Shown here: positions 8,143-16,734 of the stretch, piece by piece | How the letters are laid out: each line of letters opens with the position of its first letter | Position numbering within the stretch: position 1 is the first letter of the stretch | Assembly (NCBI GenBank): GCA_023252195.1 | Contig: JAHEXI010000016.1 | Location: 1 to 64,000, forward strand | From: Pseudonocardiales bacterium | GTDB taxonomy: Bacteria; Actinomycetota; Actinomycetes; Mycobacteriales; Pseudonocardiaceae | DNA: 64,000 bases | Reading direction: 5' to 3' | The notes under the pieces: model-generated | What the model saw: only the letters and a program-made list of their open reading frames with translations | The model's database searches: none | Told to the model about the DNA's origin: nothing | Position numbers and translations under genes: made by a program

Positions 8143-9287
8143 GTGTGGTGTCTTGCAATTGAGTTTACGGTGCATTAGGCTATGAGGTATGAGTCGAGCA
8201 GCGGCGCCGTTGGCGATATCCGATGGGCAGCGAGAAGTATTGGAAACCTTGGCCGGTTCACAGGCGGCGCACCGTGTAGTGCAACGCGCACAGGTATTGC
8301 TGTTGGCCGCCGACGGTGTGTCGAATTCCGAGATCAGCGAGGTGGTCGGGGTATCTCGGCCGACCGTGCTGTCCTGGCGTGGCCAGTTCGAGAAAGACGG
8401 ACTGATCGGGTTCGGTGAGGTAGCCAAAGGACGCGGTCGCAAACCGTCGATCAGTGATGAAAAAGTCGCCGAGATCGTGGACTTGACGCTGCACTCGAAA
8501 CCGGAGGGCGAGACGCACTGGTCGTGCCGGTCAATGGCCACACGGGCCGGGGTGAGCTCGGCATCGGTGCAGCGGATCTGGTCGGCGAGAGGGCTCAAGC
8601 CCCATCTGGTGAAGACCTTCAAGCTCTCCAATGATCACCACTTCGAGGACAAGCTCATCGACGTGGTGGGTCTGTACCTCAACCCGCCCGACCAAGCCGT
8701 GGTGCTGTGCATGGACGAGAAGAGCCAGATCCAGGCCCTGGACCGCACCCAGCCGTCCCTGCCGATGAAAAAGGACCGGGCCGGCACCATGACCCACGAC
8801 TACAAACGCCACGGCACCACCACTCTGTTCGCCGCGCTGAACGTGCTCACCGGAACAGTGATAGGCCGCTGTCTACCCCGTCACCGCAACACCGAATTCC
8901 TTAAATTCCTCCGCACGATCGACCGCGAGGTACCCAAGGGACTACAGGTCCATATGATCCTGGACAATTACGCCACCCATAAACATCCCAACGTCAAGAA
9001 ATGGCTCGACAGCCACCCCCGATTCCACCTGCACTTCACGCCCACCTCCTCGTCATGGCTCAACCTCGTGGAACGATGGTTCCGGGAAATCACTGACAAG
9101 GCCATCCGGCGCGGCGTGTTCCACAGCGTGAATGACCTCATCACTGCCATCGAGGACTACCTGGAAGCCAACAACGGCAACCCGAAACCATTCGTGTGGA
9201 CCGCCACCGCTGAGCAGATCCTCGCCAAGGTCGCCCGCGGACGGGTCACCCTCCAGCAGGTGTAAAGTCAATAATGAAACACTACAC
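8143..9287 (+). mobile_element. IS630-family insertion sequence, complete
   Basis: About 1,145 bp with imperfect terminal inverted repeats: left end GTGTGGTGTCTTGCAATTGA, right end (reverse complement) GTGTAGTGTTTCATTATTGA. It is flanked by TA at 8141-8142 and 9288-9289, the TA target duplication expected of IS630/Tc1-mariner elements. It holds one uninterrupted transposase gene. It sits between the CtaG-like gene and the 3' end of a decayed 13E12 gene; the TAG that ends the latter is formed at the insertion junction. Confidence 0.9.
8189..9265 (+). CDS. IS630-family DDE transposase
   Basis: 358 aa. The N-terminal ~110 residues form helix-turn-helix DNA-binding domains (NSEISEVVGVSRPTVLSW). 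The catalytic half carries the DDE residues: Asp in VLCMDEKSQIQALDR, Asp in HMILDNYATHKH and Glu in SSSWLNLVERWFREI. The frame is intact and ends 22 bp before the right inverted repeat, so the element may still be active. Confidence 0.95.
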   Translation: MSRAAAPLAISDGQREVLETLAGSQAAHRVVQRAQVLLLAADGVSNSEISEVVGVSRPTVLSWRGQFEKDGLIGFGEVAKGRGRKPSISDEKVAEIVDLTLHSKPEGETHWSCRSMATRAGVSSASVQRIWSARGLKPHLVKTFKLSNDHHFEDKLIDVVGLYLNPPDQAVVLCMDEKSQIQALDRTQPSLPMKKDRAGTMTHDYKRHGTTTLFAALNVLTGTVIGRCLPRHRNTEFLKFLRTIDREVPKGLQVHMILDNYATHKHPNVKKWLDSHPRFHLHFTPTSSSWLNLVERWFREITDKAIRRGVFHSVNDLITAIEDYLEANNGNPKPFVWTATAEQILAKVARGRVTLQQV

Positions 9288-10250
9288 TAGCAGCGTAGTG
9301 GGTTGTGTAGTGGGGTGCGGGTGGGGTCGATGATTGCGGGTGGGATGAATTCGACGTGGCCGTGGTGGATGAGGATGTCCCAGCCGGTGTGGTGCACGTG
9401 CCGGTGATGCGTTTCACAGAGCAGGACGCAATTTTCGACGCTGGTTTCACCATTGTCGATCCAGTGTCGACAGTGATGCGCCTGGCATCTTCCCGGGGGT
9501 CGATCGCAGCCGGGGAAAGCGCATCCGCGGTCTCGGGCGACGAGCGCGCGGCGGATGGCTAGCGGGACGGTCCGCATAGCGCGACCGACGTCGAGTGGCT
9601 CGGATTTCCCACCCAGGACGACCGGGATGATTTTCGCGTCACACGCCCACCGCCGGGCCTCCGCGGCGCTGAGCAGCGGGGGCGGGTTGTGGCTGGTCGC
9701 GGGGTTCGGGGCCGTCGGGGTCGAGGTGCGCGAGGATGTGTTGGCCGATCCGGTGCAGTGACGTGGAGTTAAACGACCGGGCATGGCGAGCGAGCTCAGT
9801 CTCGGCGGCGTCGCGGTCGGTGGCGCTGACGTCGGTGGGGATCGCGCCCATCGTCTCGGTGATCACCCGTACTTGCGCCGGACCGATTTCCCCAGCGGCC
9901 AGCGCCGCAGCGGTGTTTGGCAGCAACGGGGCGAGGACCTCACCGATCAACGCACGGCGCGGAGCGAGCTGGGTGGCGTGGGTGACTCGGGTGCCGGCCT
10001 CGGTCGGTGACAGGTTCAACATCCCGGCGAGGAGTTGTTTGGTGTTGCGGAACCCGGTGGTGACCGCAATGTTGCGGCATTCTAGTTCCGCGACGGTATC
10101 CAGCATCACCGAATACACCATCCGTGACACCGATTCAATATCTCGAACGTGCGCCGGCAACCCCGCGTCGTCGCAGTCGACGATGACGCGACGCCACTGG
10201 TCGAGGCAAGCGGCGATTGCCTGCTTCGTATCCAGTCGGGTCACTATCAC
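9287..10250 (-). pseudogene. Decayed 13E12-type DUF222/HNH endonuclease gene
   Basis: The upstream part (10250 down to ~9640) encodes a DUF222 domain in one frame (DTKQAIAACLDQWRRV to HILAHLDPDGPEP). The downstream part (~9700 to 9287) encodes the HNH nuclease end in another frame (LSAAEARRWACDA, RDRGCAFPGCDRPP, CQAHHCRHW, CETHHRHVHHTGW). Normal family members have roughly 100 more residues between these blocks, so an internal deletion plus frameshift has occurred around 9640-9700. The 3' end abuts the IS630 right end. This repetitive family is common in actinobacteria. Confidence 0.85.
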
Positions 10251-10380
10251 GGAACCATTGTCGCACCCACCCCTGACAATCTTGCGGCTCAACCACGGCC
10301 GCCTGCATGAGGGAAGAGGCAAACGGCGTGACACTTTCTGGCAGCGGGGTGCTGCGCTATGCTGCCCAGGTGGGTAAGGC

Positions 10381-10584
10381 ATGAACGATCAGCGTTACAG
10401 CATGGCAGCCAGGTGCCCCCGCTGTGAGCATCGAGCCATCCTGACCGTGGCCGCAGCCAACCGCCTGGTGTCTGCGTCAAGGCAACGGCTGGAGTCGTTT
10501 CCGTGCCCGGTCAGGCACGGCTGGCACGTGCGGTATCCAGGCATCGAAAATGGTGGCAAGGGGCCCCGTCGCGGGTGGCGCTAA
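10381..10584 (+). CDS. Small Cys-containing hypothetical protein
   Basis: 67 aa. The sequence has a CPRC motif at residues ~12-15 (AARCPRCEHRAILTV) and a second FPCP...GWHV segment about 30 residues later, which looks like a one-domain zinc ribbon. A GGTAAGGC sequence precedes the ATG. The last ~10 residues are basic and low in information. Short actinobacterial proteins of this pattern are common but I cannot name a family or function. Confidence 0.5.
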   Translation: MNDQRYSMAARCPRCEHRAILTVAAANRLVSASRQRLESFPCPVRHGWHVRYPGIENGGKGPRRGWR

Positions 10585-10701
10585 ACCGTCGACTCGGCAC
10601 CGCTGCTGGTCGCGTGGCGATGATCCACGCGCGAGCGCATCACCAACGGCTCGGCGGCCTCGGTGACTCGCAGCAGACAGGCCAAAGGTGAAAGGCGATA
10701 G

Positions 10702-11214
10702 GTGCAGCTTGTCGTGATGGGCGTCTCCGGATGCGGCAAGAGCACCGTGGCCGCGCTGATCGCCAGCCGAACCGGCTGCGCACTGGCCGAGGGTGACGAC
10801 TTCCACGCCGCGTCGAGCATCGCCAGGATGGCTGTTGGGTACCCGCTCGATGACACGACGCGGACGCCCTGGTTGGCGGCCATCGCGACTTGGCTCACCG
10901 AGCGAGCCGCCGGTGGCGAGTGCGCCGTGGTGAGCTGCTCGGCGCTGACCCGGGCCTACCGCGACGTGCTTCGCGCCGCGGGTCCGGAGGTCCGGATGGT
11001 GCACCTGGCGGGTCCGTATGAACTGGTCGCACAACGGCTGGCTGCCCGCCATGATCATTTCATGCCGCCGCAGCTGCTGGCATCCCAGTACGCCGTGCTG
11101 GAACCGCTCGCCCCCGACGAGCCCGGCATCACCCTCAACTTAGAAGCCAACCCTGACCACCTCGCCGAGGAGATCCTCCAAACCTTCGGCTTGGGACCGC
11201 ATTGCGCGGCCTGA
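10702..11214 (+). CDS. gntK: Gluconokinase, GntK/thermoresistant type
   Basis: 170 aa, GTG start. P-loop kinase that phosphorylates D-gluconate to 6-phosphogluconate. The Walker A loop is GVSGCGKST (residues 5-13), the substrate region is EGDDFH, and the family motif GYPLDDTTRTPWL follows, then VSCSALTRAYRDVLR and a C-terminal DEPGITL. Length is typical. No gluconate permease or regulator is adjacent, so it seems to be a stand-alone housekeeping gene. Confidence 0.92.
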   Translation: MQLVVMGVSGCGKSTVAALIASRTGCALAEGDDFHAASSIARMAVGYPLDDTTRTPWLAAIATWLTERAAGGECAVVSCSALTRAYRDVLRAAGPEVRMVHLAGPYELVAQRLAARHDHFMPPQLLASQYAVLEPLAPDEPGITLNLEANPDHLAEEILQTFGLGPHCAA

Positions 11215-11357
11215 GCGGGGCTGCTCAGCGTGGGAAACCCCGCTGAGCCTGCTGAATGCGGACGGAGCTGATGGAATGTAACCGGGTGGTAAGGGTTGCA
11301 GGACGGATCATGGGGCAAGATGTCCGGCAGCGTCTGATGCGAGGGGAGGTCGCCGTC

Positions 11358-11435
11358 ATGCCGCTTGTCGATGCCTTATCGCGCTCGCGCGGCGATGTCG
11401 GGGGCTCGCGGGGTGAAACCGGGGCGCGGCGCTGA
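11358..11435 (+). other. Possible 25-codon leader frame upstream of the DUF2064 gene
   Basis: ATG at 11358 has a strong GGGGAGG ribosome site 8 nt upstream and encodes 25 residues (MPLVDALSRSRGDVGGSRGE...). Its TGA (11433-11435) overlaps a CTG at 11432 that is in frame with the following DUF2064 gene. That arrangement looks like translational coupling of the ATGA/CTGA kind. There is no homology evidence that the peptide itself matters. Confidence 0.3.
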
Positions 11436-11458
11436 CCGCCCCGCGCGCGACGCTGCTG

Positions 11459-12124
11459 GTGCTGGCCAAGGCGCCGGTACCGGGGAGGGTGAAGACCCGG
11501 CTATGCCCGCCTGCCAGCCCGACTCAGGCCGCCCGGATCGCCGCGGCGGCCTTTTTGGACACAGTGGATGCGGTGCTCGCGGTGCCCGACGTGACACCCG
11601 TGGTAGCGCTGACAGGTGATCTCACTCAGGCGATCGAGACCGAGGCGCTGACCGAACGGCTGCGGGCCACCACGGTGCTACCGCAACGTGGTACGACGTT
11701 GGGGCAACGGATCGCCGCCGCGTACGCCGATACCGCGGCGGCAGTCGGTGACCGGCCGGTGCTGCAGATCGGGATGGACACCCCACAGGTCGACGCGAAG
11801 CTGCTCAGCTACTGCCTGGAACTGCTCGACGGCGACGGCGTGGACGCCGCGCTCGGCATGGCCGCCGATGGTGGTTGGTGGATTCTGGGCGTGCGACGCC
11901 CCGAGCTGGCCGCTGTGATCGCTGATATTCCGACGTCGCTGCCGGACACCGGGCAACAGACGCTGGCCGCGCTACGCGCCTCCGGATGCCGGCTGGCAGA
12001 ACTGCCGGAATTGTCCGATGTGGATACCTGGCAGGACGCGGTTGCGGTGGCCGCCGAGGCGCCTGACGGTCGCTTCGCCGCAGCGGTCGCCGCCGCCGCG
12101 GCTGACCTGGAGTACCGCCGGTGA
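11459..12124 (+). CDS. DUF2064 / TIGR04282-family glycosyltransferase-like protein
   Basis: 221 aa from the GTG at 11459. The family signature AKAPVPGRVKTRL is at the very N-terminus, followed by GTTLGQRIAAAYADT, IGMDTPQV and DGGWWILGVRRPE; these are the nucleotide-sugar-binding features of this GT-A-like family. Family members normally begin ~10 residues earlier with a beta strand (here TLLVLAKAP), which would need a CTG start at 11432, because no ATG, GTG or TTG is available before the stop at 11414. Its stop overlaps the next gene's GTG, so it is co-translated with a methyltransferase. Confidence 0.82.
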   Translation: MLAKAPVPGRVKTRLCPPASPTQAARIAAAAFLDTVDAVLAVPDVTPVVALTGDLTQAIETEALTERLRATTVLPQRGTTLGQRIAAAYADTAAAVGDRPVLQIGMDTPQVDAKLLSYCLELLDGDGVDAALGMAADGGWWILGVRRPELAAVIADIPTSLPDTGQQTLAALRASGCRLAELPELSDVDTWQDAVAVAAEAPDGRFAAAVAAAAADLEYRR

Positions 12125-12759
12125 TCGCCGAACACACGTCAGTCTTCGATCCGGCGTTGGCCGGAAGGGCCGCCCATCTCGTCGGCGACGACGGGCGGAT
12201 CCTTCCGGTTGCCCCCCAGCGCTGGCTGGCCCCGGCTGACGGCGAAGATGCCTGGCTGTTGAACCGCTGCACCGGGCCAACCGTTGACGTGGGCTGCGGT
12301 CCCGGCCGGCTGGTGGCCGAGCTAGCCGGCCGAGGCGTCCCCGCGCTCGGTGTGGACTGCTCGCCGCTGGCGGTCCGGCAATGCCATTCCCGTGGCGCTG
12401 CGGTGCTGCACCGCGATGTCTTCGCCACGCTGCCCGCTGAGGGTCGGTGGCACCACGTGTTGCTAGCGGACGGCAACATCGGGATCGGCGGGGATCCGCT
12501 GCGCCTGCTGCGCCGCTGCGCCGCCCTGCTCAGACCCGGCGGCACCATGCTGGTCGAGGCTGGACAGCCCGGAGCTGGGCTGTGGCGGGGGGCTGCCAGG
12601 CTCCAAGTGATCGGCAGCGCGGCGGGTCCCTGGTTTCCGTGGGCGGTCGCCGAGCTGACGGCGCTCGTCGCGCTCGCCGCACTGGCCGGGTTTCAGGCCC
12701 GGGACCGCTACCGCGCCGGCCGTTGCTTCCTCGAGCTGCGCTATGTCAGCGGACGGTAA
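12121..12759 (+). CDS. Class I SAM-dependent methyltransferase
   Basis: 212 aa, GTG start overlapping the upstream stop (GTGA). The SAM-binding motif I is VDVGCGPGRL near residue 60, motif II LGVDCSPLAV, and the post-motif region is LLADGNIGIGGDP and LLRPGGTMLVEAG. In similar actinobacterial loci this methyltransferase, the DUF2064 transferase and a sulfite-oxidase-like membrane protein occur together; the same order is seen here. The substrate is unknown. Confidence 0.82.
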   Translation: MIAEHTSVFDPALAGRAAHLVGDDGRILPVAPQRWLAPADGEDAWLLNRCTGPTVDVGCGPGRLVAELAGRGVPALGVDCSPLAVRQCHSRGAAVLHRDVFATLPAEGRWHHVLLADGNIGIGGDPLRLLRRCAALLRPGGTMLVEAGQPGAGLWRGAARLQVIGSAAGPWFPWAVAELTALVALAALAGFQARDRYRAGRCFLELRYVSGR

Positions 12760-12795
12760 GCCCCAGTAACCTGCTGGAACGCTAGCGTTGCGGCC

Positions 12796-14097
12796 ATGAG
12801 TGTGCTGGATCGGTGGGTCAATCGAGCAGCCGAGCACCCGCCGCCGGGACCGTTTCGAGCCGGCTTCTGGCGTAGCCCACTACGCGGCCCCTGGTTCACT
12901 GCAATGCTCAGCGTGGCGCTGCTGCCCGGAATCACGCTGATGTTCCTCACCGGCCTGGCGTCCTACGCCGCTTACAACCCGAACCTGGCGCCCGGCAACG
13001 ACACCACACCCGACAAGGGGTTGCTCGGCTCGTGGCTGCCGGGCTGGCCGACCGGCCCGTCCTGGCTGTACTGGGTGAACCAAGGCGTACACGTGACGCT
13101 CGGGTTGGTGCTCATCCCGGTTGTGCTGGCCAAGCTGTGGTCGGTGTTGCCCAAGCTTTTCGAGTGGCCACCGGCCCGCTCGGTGACCCAGCTGGTGGAA
13201 CGGACCTCGTTGCTGCTACTTGTCGGTGGCGCGGTGTTCGAGCTGGTCACCGGTGTGATGAACATCCAGTACTACTATGCCTGGCCGTTCGGTTTCTACC
13301 AGGCGCACTACTACGGAGCGTGGGTGTTCATCGCTGCCTTCGTCGTACACGTGTCGTTTCGGTTGCGCACCATGGTCAGCGCGCTGCGCGGCCGTAGCCT
13401 CCGGGTGGAGCTTCGCACCCCGGCGTCCCAGACCACCGCTGAGGAACCTGATCCCGATCACCTGGTGTCGTCGGATCCCGCCCCGGCGACGATCTCGCGG
13501 CGGGGCGCGCTGGGCATGGTCGCGGCTGGCTCGTTGACGCTGTTCGCACTGAGCGTGGGTCAGACCATCGGCGGGGCGACCCGCTCGACCGCGCTGCTGG
13601 CGCCGCGCGGGCAGAACATAGGACCGGGCCCTACGGACTTCCAGGTGAACAAGACCGCTGCGGAGGCAGGGATCGGTCCGGCCGACGCCAGCTGGCGGCT
13701 CGACCTCAAGGGCGCGGCCAGCACGTCACTGTCCCGCGCCCAGCTGCTCGCCCTGCCACAGCACACCGCGCGGCTACCGATCGCCTGCGTAGAGGGCTGG
13801 TCCACCGGCGTGCAAACCTGGACTGGGGTGCGGCTGGCCGACCTCGCCGCCATGGTCGGCGCCACGCCGGACACCAGTCTGTTCGTCGAGTCGCTGCAGC
13901 GCGGTGGCGGTTTCGGCTCGGCGACGCTGTCCGCTGGCCAGGTACAGTCCTCCGACGCTCTGCTCGCGCTGCGGGTCAACGGCGCGGACCTGAGCATTGA
14001 CCACGGTTTCCCGGCCCGGGTGATCGTGCCGGCCCTGCCCGGAGTGCACAACACAAAATGGGTCACCCGCATGACGTTCCAACCGGGCCAAGGGTGA
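12796..14097 (+). CDS. Membrane-anchored molybdopterin-dependent oxidoreductase (SUOX-fold) with cytochrome b561-like domain
   Basis: 433 aa. Residues ~35-200 hold four to five membrane segments of a cytochrome b561-like module (VALLPGITLMFLTGL, VNQGVHVTLGLVLIP, AHYYGAWVFIAAFVVH, with His residues positioned as haem ligands). After a linker and another membrane segment comes a sulfite-oxidase-like molybdopterin domain (~290-433): LLALPQHTARLPIACVEGWS contains the conserved Cys that coordinates molybdenum, and GVRLADLAAMVG follows. Electrons would pass between the extracytoplasmic Mo site and the haem module. The substrate is not known. A small membrane protein and a two-component system follow directly. 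Confidence 0.85.
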   Translation: MSVLDRWVNRAAEHPPPGPFRAGFWRSPLRGPWFTAMLSVALLPGITLMFLTGLASYAAYNPNLAPGNDTTPDKGLLGSWLPGWPTGPSWLYWVNQGVHVTLGLVLIPVVLAKLWSVLPKLFEWPPARSVTQLVERTSLLLLVGGAVFELVTGVMNIQYYYAWPFGFYQAHYYGAWVFIAAFVVHVSFRLRTMVSALRGRSLRVELRTPASQTTAEEPDPDHLVSSDPAPATISRRGALGMVAAGSLTLFALSVGQTIGGATRSTALLAPRGQNIGPGPTDFQVNKTAAEAGIGPADASWRLDLKGAASTSLSRAQLLALPQHTARLPIACVEGWSTGVQTWTGVRLADLAAMVGATPDTSLFVESLQRGGGFGSATLSAGQVQSSDALLALRVNGADLSIDHGFPARVIVPALPGVHNTKWVTRMTFQPGQG

Positions 14098-14104
14098 TAC
14101 AGCC

Positions 14105-14551
14105 GTGACTCGCCGCGAAGGAGTGCAACTGCTGGCGCTGCTGGCCAGCTTCGTCGTCGCCGGCTACGCCGGGATCCGGTTACTGGCCGGCAATGTGATC
14201 GGGACCGGCGTCTGGTTCGTCGGCAGCGCCGTCGTCCACGATCTGGTGCTTTTCCCGCTCTATGCGGGTATCGACGCCGCACTGGTGCTGCTGCTGCGCT
14301 GGCGTCCCGAGTGGGCCACCGTGGCCGGCGTGCGGTGGCTGAACTACCTGCGGGTACCCGTCGTGATCTCCGGCTTGTTGCTGCTGGTGTGGTCACCGCT
14401 GATCCTGCGAGTATCCAACGGTGCCTACTACGCGGCATCGGGGCTTTCGGCGCAGCCGTTCGCACCGCGCTGGCTTGCCGTCACCGCGGTCCTGTTCGCG
14501 ATCTCGGCAGTGATCCTGGTGGTTCGCGCCATGCAAGGCGTTAAGCCATGA
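14105..14551 (+). CDS. Small four-helix membrane protein of the Mo-oxidoreductase operon
   Basis: 148 aa, GTG start 7 bp after the oxidoreductase stop. It has four hydrophobic segments (LLALLASFVVAGYAGI, VHDLVLFPLYAGIDAALV, VPVVISGLLLLVWSPLIL, LAVTAVLFAISAVILVV). The stop overlaps the ATG of the response regulator (ATGA). I do not recognise a named family; it probably assists or anchors the neighbouring oxidoreductase. Confidence 0.65.
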   Translation: MTRREGVQLLALLASFVVAGYAGIRLLAGNVIGTGVWFVGSAVVHDLVLFPLYAGIDAALVLLLRWRPEWATVAGVRWLNYLRVPVVISGLLLLVWSPLILRVSNGAYYAASGLSAQPFAPRWLAVTAVLFAISAVILVVRAMQGVKP

Positions 14552-15246
14552 CCGCAGCCGGAGCGGTGCTCGTCGTTGACGACGATGTGCTCGTGCGTGA
14601 TGTGGTCGGGCGCTATCTCAGCCGCGCCGGCTACCAGGTCACTGTCGCCGGGGACGGTGAGCACGCCCTGCGTGCGGCCCAAGCCTGCCCACCTGACCTG
14701 GTAGTACTCGATCTCATGCTGCCCGGTGTGTCTGGGCTGGAGGTGTGCCGGCGGTTGCGGGCGGCAGGTCCGGTGCCGGTCGTCATGCTCACCGCCCTGG
14801 GTGAGGAGGAGGACCGCATCGTCGGTCTGGAGTTGGGCGCCGACGACTACATCACCAAGCCGTTCAGCCCCCGCGAACTCGTGCTGCGCGTCGCCTCTGT
14901 GCTGCGCCGGGCCCGATCCCCCCAGACGCGAACTCAGGTGCCACCGATCGACGACGACGGGCTGATGGTGGATGTCGCCGGGCGCCGGGCGATGCTGGGC
15001 GGCCAGGAGTTGGCGCTGACTGTTCGGGAGTTCGAGCTGCTGGCCTTCCTCATCCAGCACCCTGGTCGCGCCTTCACCCGCAGCGAGCTGCTCGAGCAGG
15101 TCTGGGGTTGGACCTTCGGTGACCATTCCACGGTGACCGTCCACGTGCGACGGTTGCGGGAGAAGGTGGAGGTCGATCCAACCGCGCCGAGCCGGATCGC
15201 CACCGTGTGGGGTGTGGGTTACCGCTACGACCGCGCCGCCGGCTGA
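14548..15246 (+). CDS. OmpR/PhoB-family response regulator
   Basis: 232 aa with a complete receiver domain (residues ~6-118: acidic pocket VDDDV, phosphoacceptor Asp in VVLDLMLP, Thr in VVMLTALG, Lys in YITKPFSP) and a C-terminal winged helix ([37 protein letters not shown]). It is translationally coupled to the upstream membrane protein and followed 29 bp later by its histidine kinase, so signal sensing is tied to the Mo-oxidoreductase operon. Confidence 0.95.
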   Translation: MTAAGAVLVVDDDVLVRDVVGRYLSRAGYQVTVAGDGEHALRAAQACPPDLVVLDLMLPGVSGLEVCRRLRAAGPVPVVMLTALGEEEDRIVGLELGADDYITKPFSPRELVLRVASVLRRARSPQTRTQVPPIDDDGLMVDVAGRRAMLGGQELALTVREFELLAFLIQHPGRAFTRSELLEQVWGWTFGDHSTVTVHVRRLREKVEVDPTAPSRIATVWGVGYRYDRAAG

Positions 15247-15275
15247 GCCGGCAATCAGACAGGGGAGTGACCGCG

Positions 15276-16301
15276 GTGTTCGACGAGCTGCGACACGTCG
15301 GCCTGGTCGCGTTGTTGTGCACGTTGCCGGTGGCCCTGCTCGGCGCGCTGCTGCTGCACCGGATGCGCCGGTACTCGATCACCGCCGCGGTCACCGTGCT
15401 GGTGCTGGTGCCGGTGGCCGCGACCCTGGCCGGGGTGCTGGGGGTCAACGGGTGGATGTTCACCCCGGTGCTCAGCGTCGAGCTCGCGGTGGCCGCCGCG
15501 GTGGCCGCGGTGAGCGTACCGACCGGGCTGCTGCTCGGCCGGGGCATCGCGCAGGAGGTCACCTGGCAGCGGGAAGCTCGTGCCCGGGACCGGGCGGCCG
15601 AATCGGCGCGCCGCGAGCTCGTCGCTTGGATCAGCCACGACCTGCGCACCCCACTGGCCGGAATCCGCGCGATGACCGAAGCACTGGCTGACCGGGTGGT
15701 CACCGACCCCGCCGAGGTCGCCCAGTACGCGCACCGCATCGGGCGCCAGACGCAGCGGCTGGGCGGCATGGTCGACGACCTGTTCCAGCTCTCCCGGATC
15801 AGCTCCGGGGCACTGCGGTTGACGCTGTCCGCGATCCCGTTGGGCGAGGTCGTCTCCGAGGCACTGGCCGCCGAAGCCGTCACCGCCGCACGCAAGGGCG
15901 TCCGGTTGCATGCCGACGCCGGCAGTCAATGGCCGGTCGTCCACGGCAGCGACCCGGAGCTGGCCCGCGTGCTGCGCAACCTGCTGTCCAATGCGATCCG
16001 GCACACGCCGCCGGATGGCACCGTGGTGGTCGCCGCGGGAGCCCGCGACGGGCACGCGTGGTTACGGGTCGACGACGCCTGCGGCGGCATCCCCGAGCAG
16101 GACCTGGACCGGGTCTTCGACGTCGCCTACCGGGGCAACACCGCCCGCACCCCGGCGTCCGCTGACGAGTCCGGCGCCGGCTTGGGCCTGGCCATCGCGC
16201 GCGGCCTAGTCGAAGCTCACGCCGGGCACATCGAAGCCCGCAACCACGGCACCGGTTGCCGCTTCGAGATCCTCCTACCGCTGGCGCCCCATCCCGAGTG
16301 A
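15276..16301 (+). CDS. Sensor histidine kinase partner of the preceding regulator
   Basis: 341 aa from the GTG at 15276 (AGGGGAG ribosome site 8 nt upstream). Three N-terminal hydrophobic segments ([52 protein letters not shown]) are followed directly by the kinase core: H-box [13 protein letters not shown]-box [15 protein letters not shown]1 [12 protein letters not shown] and G2 [16 protein letters not shown]. No large extracytoplasmic sensor loop is present, so it may sense within the membrane or through the neighbouring membrane proteins. Confidence 0.93.
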   Translation: MFDELRHVGLVALLCTLPVALLGALLLHRMRRYSITAAVTVLVLVPVAATLAGVLGVNGWMFTPVLSVELAVAAAVAAVSVPTGLLLGRGIAQEVTWQREARARDRAAESARRELVAWISHDLRTPLAGIRAMTEALADRVVTDPAEVAQYAHRIGRQTQRLGGMVDDLFQLSRISSGALRLTLSAIPLGEVVSEALAAEAVTAARKGVRLHADAGSQWPVVHGSDPELARVLRNLLSNAIRHTPPDGTVVVAAGARDGHAWLRVDDACGGIPEQDLDRVFDVAYRGNTARTPASADESGAGLGLAIARGLVEAHAGHIEARNHGTGCRFEILLPLAPHPE

Positions 16302-16377
16302 GCTGTTCCCGCGTGAAGCGCCGTAGCAGCGCGCGGCGAATGGACAGCCGTGTACTAGCTATGTAGAGTTACGGGGT

Positions 16378-16734
16378 ATGGGGGGTTTGCGGATGACGGT
16401 GGGTGTGCTGGCGGTGCTGGGGGCGCTCCTCGATCGCCCCGACAACGAGCTGTATGGGTTGGAGATCGTGCGCGCCAGCGGTCTGGAGCCGGGCACGATC
16501 TACCCGATTCTGCAACGACTGCGCGGCGCCGGCTGGGTCAACGATCGATGGGAGGACCCGGCCCCTGCTCGCAGCCAGGGTCGGCCCCCACGCCGCTACT
16601 ACCGGCTGACCATCGAGGGCCGTGCCCGTGCCGTGCACGCCCTGCAACAGGGTCGTGACCGCAGTGGCCTGAGTCGGTTGCTCACCCCTCCCAGCCGCCG
16701 TAGCACTCCTACCATCGAGGGAGGCTCAGCATGA
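16378..16734 (+). CDS. PadR-family transcriptional regulator
   Basis: 118 aa. PadR winged helix with the typical LYGLEIVRASGLEPGTIYP and LQRLRGAGWV segments and the YYRLTIEGRARA wing. It has only a short C-terminal helix, as in the PadR-s2 subgroup. The stop overlaps the ATG of the following gene (ATGA). It likely regulates its own operon. Confidence 0.88.
   Translation: MGGLRMTVGVLAVLGALLDRPDNELYGLEIVRASGLEPGTIYPILQRLRGAGWVNDRWEDPAPARSQGRPPRRYYRLTIEGRARAVHALQQGRDRSGLSRLLTPPSRRSTPTIEGGSA

Noticed and set aside
9287-9289. IS630 insertion truncating the 13E12 protein
   Set aside because: Removing the element still leaves TAG at the junction, so the insertion cannot be blamed for the stop codon; the gene was already broken by the internal deletion.
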